From the NCBI GenBank assembly GCA_910591455.2, contig OU342812.1, forward strand, positions 4,244,732 through 4,308,731: a stretch of DNA of 64,000 nucleotides. Reading direction: 5' to 3'. Origin of the DNA: Pholis gunnellus (lineage: Eukaryota > Chordata > Actinopteri > Perciformes > Pholidae). Shown here in pieces: positions 13,190-24,400 of this stretch (position 1 is the stretch's first letter; the number at the start of each line of letters is the position of its first letter). Under the pieces are notes generated by a model. It was not told where the DNA came from. It saw only the letters and a list, made by a program, of their open reading frames with translations, and searched no databases. The translations under genes and the position numbers were made by a program.

Positions 13190-13851
13190 AATATTTTGTT
13201 ATTCTGCATGTATGGATTGACTAGATTACAGACAACAGCAGAGTCCAAGTAATATTTATAAAGTAAAACTAGATCAACTAAATTATAAACGACCTATAAC
13301 TGGATTTCTTTGTCGCCTTTATGATAAAAGTCACCTTTTTATGATTTGACTTGGTGGTTTTACAGGCCTACTGTATTATAAGTCATTATAAAGTCTCTTC
13401 AGATTACTCAATGGATAAAACACAAAATATGTCAGCTGTCATCTGTAGTACACCACATTGTAGTTTCAGAAACTTAGATAAGACTTTTATCCCGGTTTTG
13501 ATACCTAGAATACTCCAATAATAAACAAGATACTGTGGCATTTTCATTCTTTGATGATGCAGAACAAAGTGGCTGAGATTGTGATGAATTAAGACAAAAC
13601 AGATCATCAGAAACCTGAACGCTGTTATGATCAATTACCAGGTCCACCGCCATTAATATGATCAAAAACAGGATACAACTCAAGACCGGGATGCTTATGC
13701 GCATGCTTTGACTTGTTACCTCGCTACAGCTCAGTTCAGGTGCGTCACGGTCGATCATCTCCAGAGCTCCTGCAGACATGAACAGCCAGAAGCGAAGCAG
13801 TGGAAGCAGCGGGAGAGAAACACGAGGCTCCCGGAGGAGCGTAAGAGCCAT
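6074..13851 (-). CDS. il17rc: il17rc, interleukin-17 receptor C
   Basis: Sixteen exons (5' to 3'): 13851-13720, 11948-11921, 11831-11697, 11427-11308, 11195-11080, 10426-10315, 10199-10158, 9360-9206, 9107-9051, 8952-8895, 8798-8560, 7970-7923, 7746-7695, 7508-7413, 7326-7288, 6870-6074. The sum is 2226 nt, giving 741 aa, close to human IL17RC. Exon 1 encodes a signal peptide (MALTLLREPRVSLPLLPLLR). The ectodomain has paired cysteines and the family phrase CLCLQ. The transmembrane helix (residues about 437-460) is encoded by 7508-7413. One last exon encodes the whole SEFIR domain (about 480-650), with VVLLYPPGDD, DLWSQTEL, VVLVLS and FTASLSCVLADYLQGR, best matching IL17RC. SEFIR recruits ACT1; IL17RC pairs with IL17RA for IL-17A/F. 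An acidic run (EEEEEE) interrupts SEFIR near 6575. Gene order next to creld1 as in mammals supports the name. Confidence 0.9.
6937..7140. repeat. dispersed fish repeat (AGCTTAGCA family)
   Basis: The block reads gatcggtatcacgctcgtat, then a segment with ggttagcttagcacaaa and ctagaaacagag. This resembles a short interspersed sequence very common in percomorph genomes. A related fragment with cttagcttagcataaagag lies near 29030-29080. The assignment is from memory of the family's look and was not aligned. Confidence 0.4.
8110..8260 (+). repeat. dispersed percomorph repeat, AAGTATTTAGATTCTTTACTT type
   Basis: Located in the il17rc intron between exons 7923-7970 and 8560-8798. The phrases gtatttagattctttactt, agtaatgccacaatgtaaa and actcaaataaagta match a repeat frequent in spiny-rayed fish. 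Shorter relatives start near 10557 (gtggaagaagtattcagat) and 12055 (gaggtattcagat). No coding role. Confidence 0.45.
9446..10116. mobile_element. non-autonomous hAT-like DNA element
   Basis: The left end reads AGAGATGTATCGAT. The right end, read inverted, gives AGGCATGCACCGAT, so 10 of 14 bases agree as terminal inverted repeats. Flanking octamers ACGTTAGT (9438-9445) and ATGTTAGT (10117-10124) differ at one base and fit the 8-bp target duplications of hAT elements. The body is rich in GCCGAT/ATCGGC phrases near both ends. No transposase frame is visible. It lies in the il17rc intron whose upstream exon ends at 10158, only about 40 bases away. Confidence 0.6.
12085..12392. repeat. GGTTCT/AGAACC palindromic tandem repeat
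   Basis: Many imperfect copies of gggttct and agaaccc alternate in both orientations, in units of roughly 25-35 bases, ending in tttctaagagtgt. This is the look of a widespread fish MITE whose internal repeats fold back on one another. It lies in the large first intron of il17rc (11949-13719). Confidence 0.6.
13139..13190. repeat. CT-rich microsatellite
   Basis: Tandem ctctccct units pass into pure (CT)n. It lies within il17rc intron 1. Simple sequence, no coding role. Confidence 0.85.
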
Positions 13852-14110
13852 ATTTTGGGGAGCGCGTGGAAACAGCGCCTCCGCGGTTAGACTCCCCTCA
13901 TCCGAAACTCAGAGAGTAAGAAGCCCATTATCCTTAAATCTACTCAGCAGCACACAGCGTGGCAGTGTTTTCCTCTGAGGACCCAGTTGCCATGGCGTGT
14001 CCAACACCAAGAAAGCACGTGTGGAACAAAATGCGCAGGAGCGTCGGTAGTTTCAGCTCGGTAGTTGGGCGTGCCGCGGCGCTACGTGCTCAGGTGGGAT
14101 GGTGAAACTT
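13852..14110 (-). promoter_or_regulatory. il17rc: il17rc 5' UTR and promoter region
   Basis: The sequence upstream of the il17rc ATG is more GC-rich than its surroundings and has scattered CpG (13850-13870 and 14030-14090). No upstream splice acceptor directly before the ATG is needed, so the first coding exon is likely also the first exon. TSS position is inferred. Confidence 0.4.
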
Positions 14111-15833
14111 GTCACCTGTACAAGTTTCAGTGTGGAATGCGGATTAGGAAATAAATATGATTCAATTAAACAGATCTAACAATGAGGATTGTGTAAGATT
14201 ACAAAAGTGTTGTTGATAGAGCAGGTGTGTCGCAAGACTTCTTAGGAAGACGAACGTTTATTTAACAAAAAGATAATCTGTGCGTTATGATGCCCATACT
14301 ACCATACTATTTAGAATGACAGAAAAATATACAGTATAGAAAAAACATGACAAAATATTCTACTAACTCTAGTCGCATTCTGCAGTGTGCAAGCCAGCAT
14401 GCTTTTCTAACTATTGCGACCCACAATCCCTTGCGCAGCGGATATATATATGAGCAAGAGGGTCAAAGTTCAAAATGCCATGTTATGAGGACGTATTACG
14501 TCCCAATTAATTGGATACCGCACACAACAGCACATACTTTGTAAGGGCAGGTGCATCACGGAAGTATGCAGTTTGGAACACAGCTTTTGTTTTGCAAACT
14601 GCATTGGACATACTATGTTTTGGGACACACTAAACAGTATGGTGGTATGGTTATTGGCTCGCACAGTTAGTGCCTTGGACCAAGCTGTGTTATTTGATGC
14701 ATTGGTGTGAGAATTTGTTGGGGAAAACAAGTGTCTGTTCACTGGTCCATCAACGCATATGTTTATGACCATGAATCTCCATTTATTTTAAAGCATTTAA
14801 CCAAAACTTTCACAAAGAGAAAGGTGGGTGGAGGTTCAGTTGATCGCTTGTCTGGTTCAACACATTGTGTGTTGCCATAATGTGACATTCTGGTTACATG
14901 GTTGGCTCATTAACTCGAAACCATACCTTTGCACCCAGTCATGAATACAGGCTGAATGTTTTCAGTTGGAGTGCTCAAGTTAAATTATTAACCTCTAATC
15001 AAGTGAATGGGTCAGTTAAGTCCACTGTTGCAGATTATAATATGTATTCTTTCTTATCGGCTGTACGTTATGGAGAACCTCCACCTGTGTTAACCGTGTA
15101 CCTGTGGTCCTTCGGTGTTAGCAACCATAAAAATGCGAAATCATTGTGGATCTAAAGAACATGTGTCTGTTTCCATGATGGCCATGTGCCAAATGGACCA
15201 CACTCTAAAACTCTACAGTTTAGCTCTTTATTTTATGACCTAATTTCCCCATGTGATTAAATTGACCAACCAACAGTGATCGCTGGGATCCTAACATTCA
15301 AATTGAGGCTGTACAATGTTTTTTTTTATCTTATGGCTATTCTTGTAATAATTTACAGCCCGGTCCTGTTACTTGTGATTTACACCTTATATTTACAACA
15401 TGATGTTGTTTTGTCAGCCCAGGAAAACGTACGTCTGTGTTGCTTCATTAATCACATCAGAGGACGTTCCTGTCCTACCTCGAGGTTAAGTCTTTGCTCA
15501 ACTGGATGTTTTGGCAGTAATGCGACGGTCCAAGGTTTATTACTGTGACTGACGAGTCACTTTGTTAGTAATCCTGTCAAGCAGGTCTCTCAGCTCAGAA
15601 GTCTGGAGTCTTATCAATGTTGTGATCATAACCAGTGTCACTCCTTTTTAATGCACGGGTTTAAGAAAACACATGGAGCTTAGAAAACAGAGACTCTGCG
15701 TGCTGAATAAAACAGACTTAGTTAATATAAACACTGTTTAGTCTCGGCCATTGTTTGTCAACACATTTTTGTCATTTCCATTATTATAAATGAATCGTAT
15801 ATATTCTATATTAAAATAAATATATTAAAAAGC
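14111..15833. other. intergenic spacer, il17rc to il17re
   Basis: AT-rich spacer. Open frames such as the plus-strand one at 14898-15155 lack splice support and resemble no protein I know. No gene, RNA or full mobile element was recognised here. Confidence 0.45.
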
Positions 15834-16509
15834 ATTTTATTATCTTCCAAACTAAATGTTTTAATGCCAATCAAATGTTTGCTAAGGAAGTGCTGTATGC
15901 TTGAAAGAAAGAAGAGACGTTGAAGGATTTATACTTTGTTTTTTCGAGGTAGTATGTGTGCACATATTTAATAACAAGTTTTCTATTTATAAAGGCAATA
16001 GTACATGACCACATGATTTAACTGCCAAATGGTCGAGAGCACCTCGATGCCAGTTGCTTAACCTTTCCACCTGTTGCGTCTCTCCCACTGGAAATCTTGG
16101 TACAGCTTTGGCTCAACGTCCCCATTTATAAAATCCAAAGCAAATTTGCATGTTCCTGTATGCTGCAGTCATAACCCCTGATGTTACTTTTCAAACATGA
16201 AATGCCCTCATGAAGAGTGAGGTACAATTTGCATAGAGATTTTCATATTGGTCAGCAGATTTACATACAGATGGCTTCAGTCACAAAAGCACCATGAGGA
16301 CCCTCTCTAAGGGCTAAATACAGGACAGTATTTACCTAGTCTTCATATGCAAAACGAGTGGCGGCATTTTCTTTAACATGATGGCGTCGATAATGAAAGG
16401 TTGTCTGAGGCACAGTGCAGCACCAGCTCCCGTGTCTCATGCATACAGTACGTATCGTGTTTCCAGCAGCAACAAAAGTCCGTCCCCGTCAGACACGTGA
16501 AACCTGAGA
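15834..16509 (-). other. il17re: probable il17re 3' UTR with candidate polyA signal
   Basis: The sequence follows the il17re stop at 16510-16512. A TTTATT near 15835-15840 reads AATAAA on the coding strand and could end the transcript, giving a 3' UTR of about 670 bases. The length is uncertain, as other AT-rich sites lie further left. Confidence 0.35.
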
Positions 16510-19500
16510 TTAAAGTTTCTCTGCTCTCCATGGCGACTCGCGGAGAGGCTCGAGCTCTTTTGCAGTTCCTGGTCTCGCCAAGTTGGCTGCCGGCGGCAAC
16601 TTGAGCCTGCAGCCCCGAGCCTCGACCGACGTCGTGTTCAGCGATGACGTGACACCCGGCCCTCGCATTTTCTTTCCTCGCGTCTGCGGCAGCAGTGTCT
16701 GCAGTCTGTGTGTTAGCTTTTGTGCCAGCCATATCGACAGCACTTTAGACAGGAGTCTGGGCCAGCAGTGCCAGCTGAATTGACCAGTTTCTGTCTGTCT
16801 TCTCATTCCTCCCAGCTCCTGTATCAAACCCCTGAAATCCTGAGGTAAGCAGTATCGCGGGACCCCTCTGAAGGTCTTTGGGATGTCCCTTCTGTGGCAA
16901 AGGCCCTGGAAGTAGACAAGGCCCACTCCTTGACCTTTGCCCTCCTGCAGCGACCCCTCTAGGCAGGCCAGAGCAGCCGTAAACACCGGCGCTATCACCG
17001 CAGAGGGCTCTCTCTGGATGTTCCAGTCTTTATCATCGCATAATTTCACACATCCAGCAGCTTTCTCTCTTTTGCATTTCCCCAGTCTTCTTTCATGTAA
17101 TTTCAAATCCTCTTCCACCTCTACTTTTATTTTCTCACGCCTCACCTCTGCTCCGCTGTAATCTTCCATTTTTCTCTCATTCTTATCCATGTTTGCCCTC
17201 TCCTCCCTCCACTTCACATAGGTCTTCGTGGCTTCAGGACTCCAAACAATCAGCACTTTACCTCGTGCCTTACGCACCGCTTCCCACTGCCCATACAGCC
17301 AGGGAAGTGGACCCAGATCTGCTACTCCAGTCCCAGTCCCAGCCTGCGTTTTTGAGCATTGGTCCCACAAAGCCATGTGCACTTTGGCACTGAGCTCTCC
17401 CTGCAGGATTGAGGCTAATGAACACACAGCAGAGATGTGGGCTGACTGCTCTGATGAGCACACCAACAACACTGGCTCCTGGATGGAGAGCCAACCTGGA
17501 GATATGGGAAAAGACGGGGGAGAAAAAAATAAGAGATACTTGATTAAAATGTTTCCTTTAAAATTACTGTGAGGATCTTTTAACTGGTTATGAAGCGAAA
17601 AAGTGTAAAAGTCATTGTAATGCCTCTATATGACCATAAGTAAACTTAATTAATGCTTGAAATCGGTGCCGCAAAAATGGGAGACTTTAAAGGGTCTCTG
17701 GTGTTTGGAAACACTACCACCTTCGTCCACAGGCACCGCCAAAATCAACTCTCAATGAAAGTTCCTTGTAGTAGCTTTAAGATTGTGAGTTTAGCAAAGT
17801 TGCGATCAGGCACCAATCAAATAAATCTAATAGCGGAATTAAAATGATTTGAAGATGCAGACATGCAACCACTCAAAAACACAGAGGCAACAGAACCAAC
17901 CTGCAGCTCCACTCTTGGTGAGACGCTGGATCACAATTCCCAGTAATGCAACAATAACCACAAATACCAACGCTGCCACAGCATACATGCCACATCTGTT
18001 GTGCGTGTCTGTAGAAACAGAGAAGTGAGAGTTTGTTTATTTGTAGGAGTTGTGTGTGCATGCATTCATGAACTGATGCAGAAACGTTCGTGAGAAGGAA
18101 CACATGAGATCGTGTGTGTATATTGAGTAGACTCACAGTCCGGACAGAGAACTCGTCGACCATGAAGACCAGGATCTGACTGCCACACCTGCAGGAGAGC
18201 AGATTAAAAGAGTGAGAGGAGAGAATAGGTAACTCACTATGTCAAGAAACAACTTCCTCTCAGGCGTGCACTTTACCTGCACACACGGCCTCTCAGCAAG
18301 AAAGTGAAGAGGGACATTCATCGTTGTTTCAGCAGAATTCCTTTCCTGTAAAAATGGATCACATTAACATTAAATACGATCTTTTTCTTTCTCTCTTTTG
18401 CTTGTTTTCTCTCTCAAACACATACGCAGGCTCACCATCGTCACTGAGTGGAGCGGCCCCACGGGTGTACATCCCGTCTGATTGAGGACACAAAGTTGAG
18501 CTGAGAACTTTGCAGGAACAGAAGAGGTGAGATACAAAAACACACTCTGGCTGCCCGTTCCGATATTCACCTCCCATGAGGACATATCTGTGACGGACAA
18601 GGAGACACGGAGTCAAGAGACGGATACAGACAAGATACATTGAGACTATTGAGAAGGGAAAAACAGCATCCTGTTTGACTCACCGGCATAGAACGGGCAA
18701 GAGATGTTATGGCTGCCTTGTAGAGAAAACTGCATAAAAGAAAACAGAAAAAGTGATATTCTGCAACTGAAACACGGGCAACTGGACTTGTTTCAATGTA
18801 AGCACATTTGGCTGATTCTCACCTGCACACACATCTGAGGGTGTTTGTCCACCGCAGATGTGTTATATATCTGTTGAGGAGACACAGTGGGTGTTTAGGG
18901 ATTTAAATCTGGAGTTCATCCTCATCTCGACATCAGTCTTTCACATTACTTCACCAAACAAATCTGAGGCAAATCTTTTGACTGCATTGTTTGGCATTGA
19001 TCCAGACTTGGCCAAAAGCAAACTGGACTTGTTGGCTTTTACTTCTTTACTGGCTCGGCGAGTTATCTAAAGTGAAAGGACTCCTTTATTTATTTTTCTA
19101 TCATTTAAAAGAAAAAAAAATGTAATTCATTTTCTATTTCTATTATTTCTCGACATCTGTTGGTGTTCAAATATATGATTGATATTGTCTTTATTATGAA
19201 GGAGCTGTTTTTAACACACAGAGCATTAATATAGCAGCAAACAACTATTTGCTATGAAAAGACATCGTGGAGTAATGTCTACCTGAGAACTGGAGTCACT
19301 CTCCCTCTGTGCGCGTTGAGTTTCTACTTCCTTTGTTGACATAACCAGGCCAGCTGTGTGTGTTTTTAGTGCATGTTCGTGCATGTGAGCGTGCCCCACT
19401 GGTTGGCTCACGGCCGCTGCTCTGCACTGCTCTCATGCGGCGGTTACAGACGTCGAACCCTCCGGTTCCCCCTCAGGTTAGCACAGTTAGCTCAGTCAGC

Positions 19501-22500
19501 ACTTTCGCCTTAGTTTGCACAGTGCGCTGTTATCTATGTCAACTTGAGAGCCGTTTAGAGGCAATCAATGTTCTCCTAATCTCTGATCTTGAGCCTTTTA
19601 TTATATTTATCCATAACTTAGAATAAATCTTTTTTGGTCAGCTGTGGTTGTCTACGTGTTCGTTGTTTTGTCTGAGCCGAACAAAAATCATTTTCCTGTA
19701 AAAGCTTTATGCATTTTTGACAACTAATAAAAAAGACTTTTAAAAAAAGAAATGTATCACCAATACCACAACGTATCGTCATTCAACGGTTCGTATGATA
19801 TCTTACGAAAAGTTACTTCTTATTTCTTTTTCCACTTGTTACATGCATACAGTCATTTCAAAATAAATCCAGTCTGCACAGGAACAACTCGTTTAGGCAA
19901 CAAAACTACTGTTAGGTTGAGGAAAAGATCGGCGTTTGGGTTAAAACAACTACTGTGCTGTGACTGAAATACACAAGTAATGTGACAAATAAATCAGCGC
20001 TTTCCTGGCTGAAACAATGCAGCTTGTTGGACCCATCCACCTCGTAGGAATATCTAATATGCTGGATGAGACCAGCCCGAATACCAACAGCAGTCAGGCG
20101 AAACCTACCAGGTCTGGTCCATCGTCCGTGTCCTCCAGGGTGGAGTTGAGTACAGGTGTGCAGAGGTGCTCGTGTTGCCTCCAGCAGAGGGAAGCAGAGA
20201 TCTTCAGGTCACTGGCAGAGCACCACGAGCTCCACGTCAAACTCGACTCATGCAGTGTGACTTTAGAGGAGAGCCAAACATCGCTGACATCTGTTGAGGC
20301 AATGTGGACACGGATGACTACAACTCTGCGACGACGACAACATGCCTGACTGTGGTTGCGGTAAACCAACGTCAATGATAAGAACACTGTGTATCGTAGC
20401 AAACTGTATCAAACTGATACATGACAGTGTGAACGTGTGCTTTTTAAAAGGGTCAGTGACCCCATTTAAAAAAAAGATTTATTTCTCGATCCTTCTGGTG
20501 TCGAGCCATGCAGATAGATTTGGTTTTATGTGCTGACGTTTGGGGATATTCGTCTCTGAAACTTCACCCGCCATCACAGAACAATCCAGGTGAATGGAAT
20601 TAAAGAGAACAATGGGGGAAATAATAATGCTTTATTCACCGTATAGCCGAGACTTGGATAAGAGTATCTAATCTAATCTTATCTGCTCTGTGAATATAAA
20701 TCTACAGCCAGGCGACCGATGGCTTAGCTTATCATTACATTTGGTTAGCCTTGCTCTGTGTTTTACGACGGGGTTATGCGCTGGAACCAGTTCTTAGCCC
20801 GGACAGAGCCTTTTAAGAGCCATGCTGGCCATTTCCCTCAGTCAGTCTCCACCTGTACGTCCTAAACGACCTTCACACATATGAAACCAAAACAATCTGC
20901 ATGGCTAGATGCAACAAGGTAGAAATGTAATAAAAATCTTTGTAATTTCGGTGAACGGACCCTTTAAAGCAATTTTAAACAAATGATTTTCTCATAATAT
21001 AATTGTCTAATAAAACTATAATGAATTCCTATATATCTCATCTAGCTAGCTATGTTCTCTTCCTGATGTCTTTTTGAAAATGTAGCAACGAGAAAAGAGA
21101 CTACAGCTTGTTCACTGGTTTACAGTATACACCATATGAGATGTACAGTAAGCTGTGTGACCAGCAGTGCAGCTTTGAGTCTCATTTTAGGAAAAACAGC
21201 TAAACGGGTCCCATTTAAAACGCTGCTCAGGTCACTAAACACGGCTAAAGGCCAGTTCCTGCTCATTTCCCGTGTTTTTCCTGTCGTGCATCACACATCA
21301 ACATAGAGAAATGCCATAAGGAGTAAATGATAGGGTTATTATGAACTGTTACAAGGTCTAAAACTGTTTTTGTAAAAGCCTGCAAGCCTCCACCCAACAG
21401 ACGGGGGGGAATACCCGTTTTGTTTTTCTGAATCATGAGCGTCTCAGTCATCTATCAAACAAGCTACGGTAAAATGTCAGAAATTCCCCACAAGATGTTT
21501 TTATTTTCAATCTGACATGAATCATCCGTCACACACTCACCTGATAGTCTCTCATTTTGTAATGGGCACTTTACACCTCGCCCGGAATCTGTGCGGGCGT
21601 AATATACCTGTGAATGCAGACAAAACATGCACAGGAATGACAAAAAAATAACTATTTTACGATTAAATAATGTTGCCTGTAAAGAAAAACACATAGAGCT
21701 TAAAGTACCTCCACACACACACAGGGCAGCAGGTACGGGATGTTAAGAAGAGCCGATGGAGACTGAGACGGATCAATCTGAAAAAAAACAACAACATACA
21801 AATATGTTTAAAATCTCTTTAGTGTGTGCAAATAAAAGAGCACATGTGCAGATAAATGTGCCTCTGGTACTTGCAGTAATTGGGAAGGAGTCCGCATTGC
21901 AGGCCTTTCCATATTTACGGTAACACAATCTGCTGTAAACTTTGTCTCCGGCCTCCACAGTGACAGAGATGGATTTAGACGACCGGTTCACAGACAGATC
22001 AAAGTCTGGTACAGGATCTAAGTCACACACACACACACAAACAAAATGAATGCAACAGGATATAATTATCACTGGCAGGTCAAAACATACAGGCGGGTGA
22101 CGCATCAAAGGACAAAACTTGTGTAAGTGGGTGAAGTTGAGAAACACAAGTGTTTTTCTCAGGGTAACAATGCTCCCATTCACAGGCCATGCATGATAAA
22201 GAGTATGCGAATCATATGCTGCAGCCTATGCGAATGAAACCAAAGAGGTAAAACATGAGGCCTGATGCCAGGAATCCCTGCAGACGTTATTACCCGGCAC
22301 TGTGTAACTGACACTGCAGCTTCTTGATGTCGTGTTGAAGGACGCAGAAACAACAGCCTTTGCTTCAGCATCGACACAATCATGTACCAGCTCCCACTGT
22401 AAAGAAATAAATACACCGTCATCATGGGAATTTTCCTCATAGCAGGATATGTCTGAACCAGGAAGAAATCATCTTACCAGAGCAGAACTGTCTCTGCCGC

Positions 22501-23502
22501 GTTGTTGTGTGACACCCCTGCACTTGACGCGGATTCCTACCTGTCTCTCATTGTGACACTAAAAAAAGAGAGAATAGAGAAAGAGAGATCACACCATGTT
22601 CCACCTTCTTGAGCAACTCTGAGCTGAATGCTCGTCATGAGATTTGACATGAGTTTTTGAGGTGCAAACCTTTATTTTGTTTTTCTTATTCTTCAAGATG
22701 GGGCTAATTCTCAGTTCTGATGTTGAGAGAATTACAATCTTTGGGGCCTTACAGAAGTCTGGAAGAAGGCAGTGTGACATGTCAGACACGCCACAGTGGC
22801 AGCTTTAGAGATGATGAAATGTGCTCCATCAAATGACAAAAAAATGGACTTTGCAGCTGCGGGTTTGACTCCGTACCATCGGCCTTCATCCAGACACGGA
22901 CGGTGACACATTCAGAGTAAATCCCCCCGGAGGCCGCGGTCAGGACTGAGGTCAGCTTCACAGGACAGTTCCCCTCATCGTGATCTGTACAGAGACACGA
23001 GGAGCATCAGTACAGCTGCAGACACACATGCAGCTTCCAGTTCCACATGGAGTCACCGCTATGGTGACTTCAATGTGATGAGATACCGAATTACAAAACG
23101 TACCATTTTGGATCCCGCTTCCATCTTCCTTCAGCTAAAGTAAATTCAAGATAAAGACAATTAGTGGGCAGGTCGTCATTGTAAATGAGAGCTGGTGACT
23201 TATCTGGTTAAATACAAAAAATAAATACAAAATAAGTTGAGAAAATATCAAGCGTTCACATCTGCATATGGATTGTACCCCCTATTCATTTATCACATCT
23301 TTAATAATAATTAAATAATTAAAAAGGATCCCGTATTGGTCAGTTAGTGTTTTGTAAATTATTAACCTAATCTTTTTGGAATATTAACAGAGATTAATCA
23401 CTGTGTTGAACTCACGTGGCATTCCATGGTACATTCCAGCAGCAGCGGGGACAGCGCGACGGCAACAAATGCCAGCGCGGTGCCAAAAAGTCTAAAACAC
23501 AT
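16510..23502 (-). CDS. il17re: il17re, interleukin-17 receptor E
   Basis: Seventeen exons (5' to 3'): 23502-23416, 23134-23104, 22984-22877, 22802-22753, 22558-22478, 22396-22294, 22017-21875, 21777-21709, 21607-21541, 20290-20109, 18870-18823, 18729-18684, 18587-18436, 18345-18277, 18188-18137, 18008-17901, 17495-16510. The sum is 2382 nt, giving 793 aa (human IL17RE is about 670). Exon 1 gives a signal peptide. The ectodomain carries paired cysteines (LLPCVCVE, ISASLCWRQ, RPCVQVW). The transmembrane helix is residues about 436-456. The SEFIR domain follows in one exon: EPVLLVCSS, LGPLPWLYGQW, KVLIVWS, and GLVYFQGLC before RGVPRYCLPQ. These phrases suit IL17RE better than IL17RC. IL17RE pairs with IL17RA for IL-17C signalling in epithelium. 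Two oddities: the intron after 21875 needs a GC donor, and SEFIR holds a charged insert of about 70 residues. Confidence 0.87.
17557..17787 (-). mobile_element. short TIR element, deletion derivative of the 55507-56111 family
   Basis: The ends read TTACTGTGAGGATCTTTTAA on the plus strand and, inverted, CTACTACAAGGAACTTTCAT. Both match the two ends of the 605-bp element at 55507-56111, in opposite orientation. Subterminal phrases are shared too: aactggttatga, gaccata with gcctct, and the block around ggcgg...ctgtggacgaa. The middle of the long copy, including its ORF, is missing here. It lies in the il17re intron between exons 17495 and 17901. No coding capacity. Confidence 0.65.
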
Positions 23503-23790
23503 TTAACGTCAAAAGAGGAAACGTTCCCATAATTTAAATCCGGGCTCGTGAGCCCTCCACACGGCGTAGATTTCCCGCAGGTCCATAAAGCAGGTTTGCT
23601 GCTGGCATCAAGAGCAAAAACGTGTTCAGCCGGTAAACATCGGAGCGCGGATCCGCGTGGAGACGCCAGATGCTCTGATTCTTCTTCTCAAGTTCTGATG
23701 AACAGGTTGAGTCAGTTTGTTAGAAAACACGTAGTTATTGAATGGTCGCGCTCACCTTAGCCCCGCCTCTCGTTGAAGTTTTACCTTCCT
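23503..23790 (-). promoter_or_regulatory. il17re: il17re 5' UTR and promoter region
   Basis: The region before the il17re ATG has raised GC and CpG content (gagcgcggatccgcg at about 23642) compared with the AT-rich sequence on both sides. The ATG at 23502-23500 opens the signal peptide exon directly. The start of transcription is inferred only. Confidence 0.4.
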
Positions 23791-24156
23791 GAGAAAATGA
23801 TAGAACAGCAATAAATACCCTCACGGGAACCTGTAGTGCTCGACCGCCTATCAGGTCAGACTTGTAAGGTTTCGTTTTGTAAGATGACGTCTCCTCACCC
23901 ACCACTGTACCAGCAGCCAGGAAATGATGGCATTGCCATCATGGCAAGGCTCTTCTCTGTCACGACACACACACGCACACGCACACAGAGCAGGTACAAC
24001 TCGCCTGCAGCTCTAATTTATTTGCAATAATGCTCCAATTTTACCTGGACACCTCCTACCTTCAGTCATAAATACAGTGACCGTAAACAAATATCAAGTA
24101 TTCATAAAATTAAATATGGTATTTACCTCCTTAAATATGACACCTAAATCATCACT

Positions 24157-24174
24157 GGGGGGGGGGGGGGGGGG
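24157..24174. repeat. poly-G run of 18
   Basis: Eighteen consecutive G on the plus strand, immediately beside the 24184-24400 tandem repeat. Such runs are prone to length error in sequencing and to slippage in vivo. Confidence 0.9.
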
Positions 24175-24183
24175 TTCTCTTCC

Positions 24184-24400
24184 AGTGGAGAACACGTGAT
24201 GAAGTTGCATCTAGGGAGCCTGTAATTGGAGAAAACATAAAGTGCCCTAGGGGGCCGTTTAATGGAGAAAACGTGTGCAACTACCTGAAGGAGAGATATA
24301 CCTTAATTGGAGAGAACATGATGAAGTGCCCTCTTGGGTGGCCTTCAAATTGAGAAGATGGGATGCGGTGCTTTATAGGCTGCCCTACAAGCTAGAAAAC
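24184..24400 (+). repeat. degenerate minisatellite, about 40-bp unit
   Basis: Five or six units begin near 24184, 24224, 24261, 24305, 24347 and 24389. Each starts with a variant of aattggagaaaacatgatga followed by agtgccct and a G/C-rich tail (ctagggggcc, cttgggtggcc). Spacing is 37-44 bases and the units are strongly diverged. The plus ORF covering it is only a read-through of the repeat. Confidence 0.65.

Noticed and set aside
14898..15155. 85-aa plus ORF between il17rc and il17re
   Set aside because: No known family and ordinary spacer composition; likely chance.
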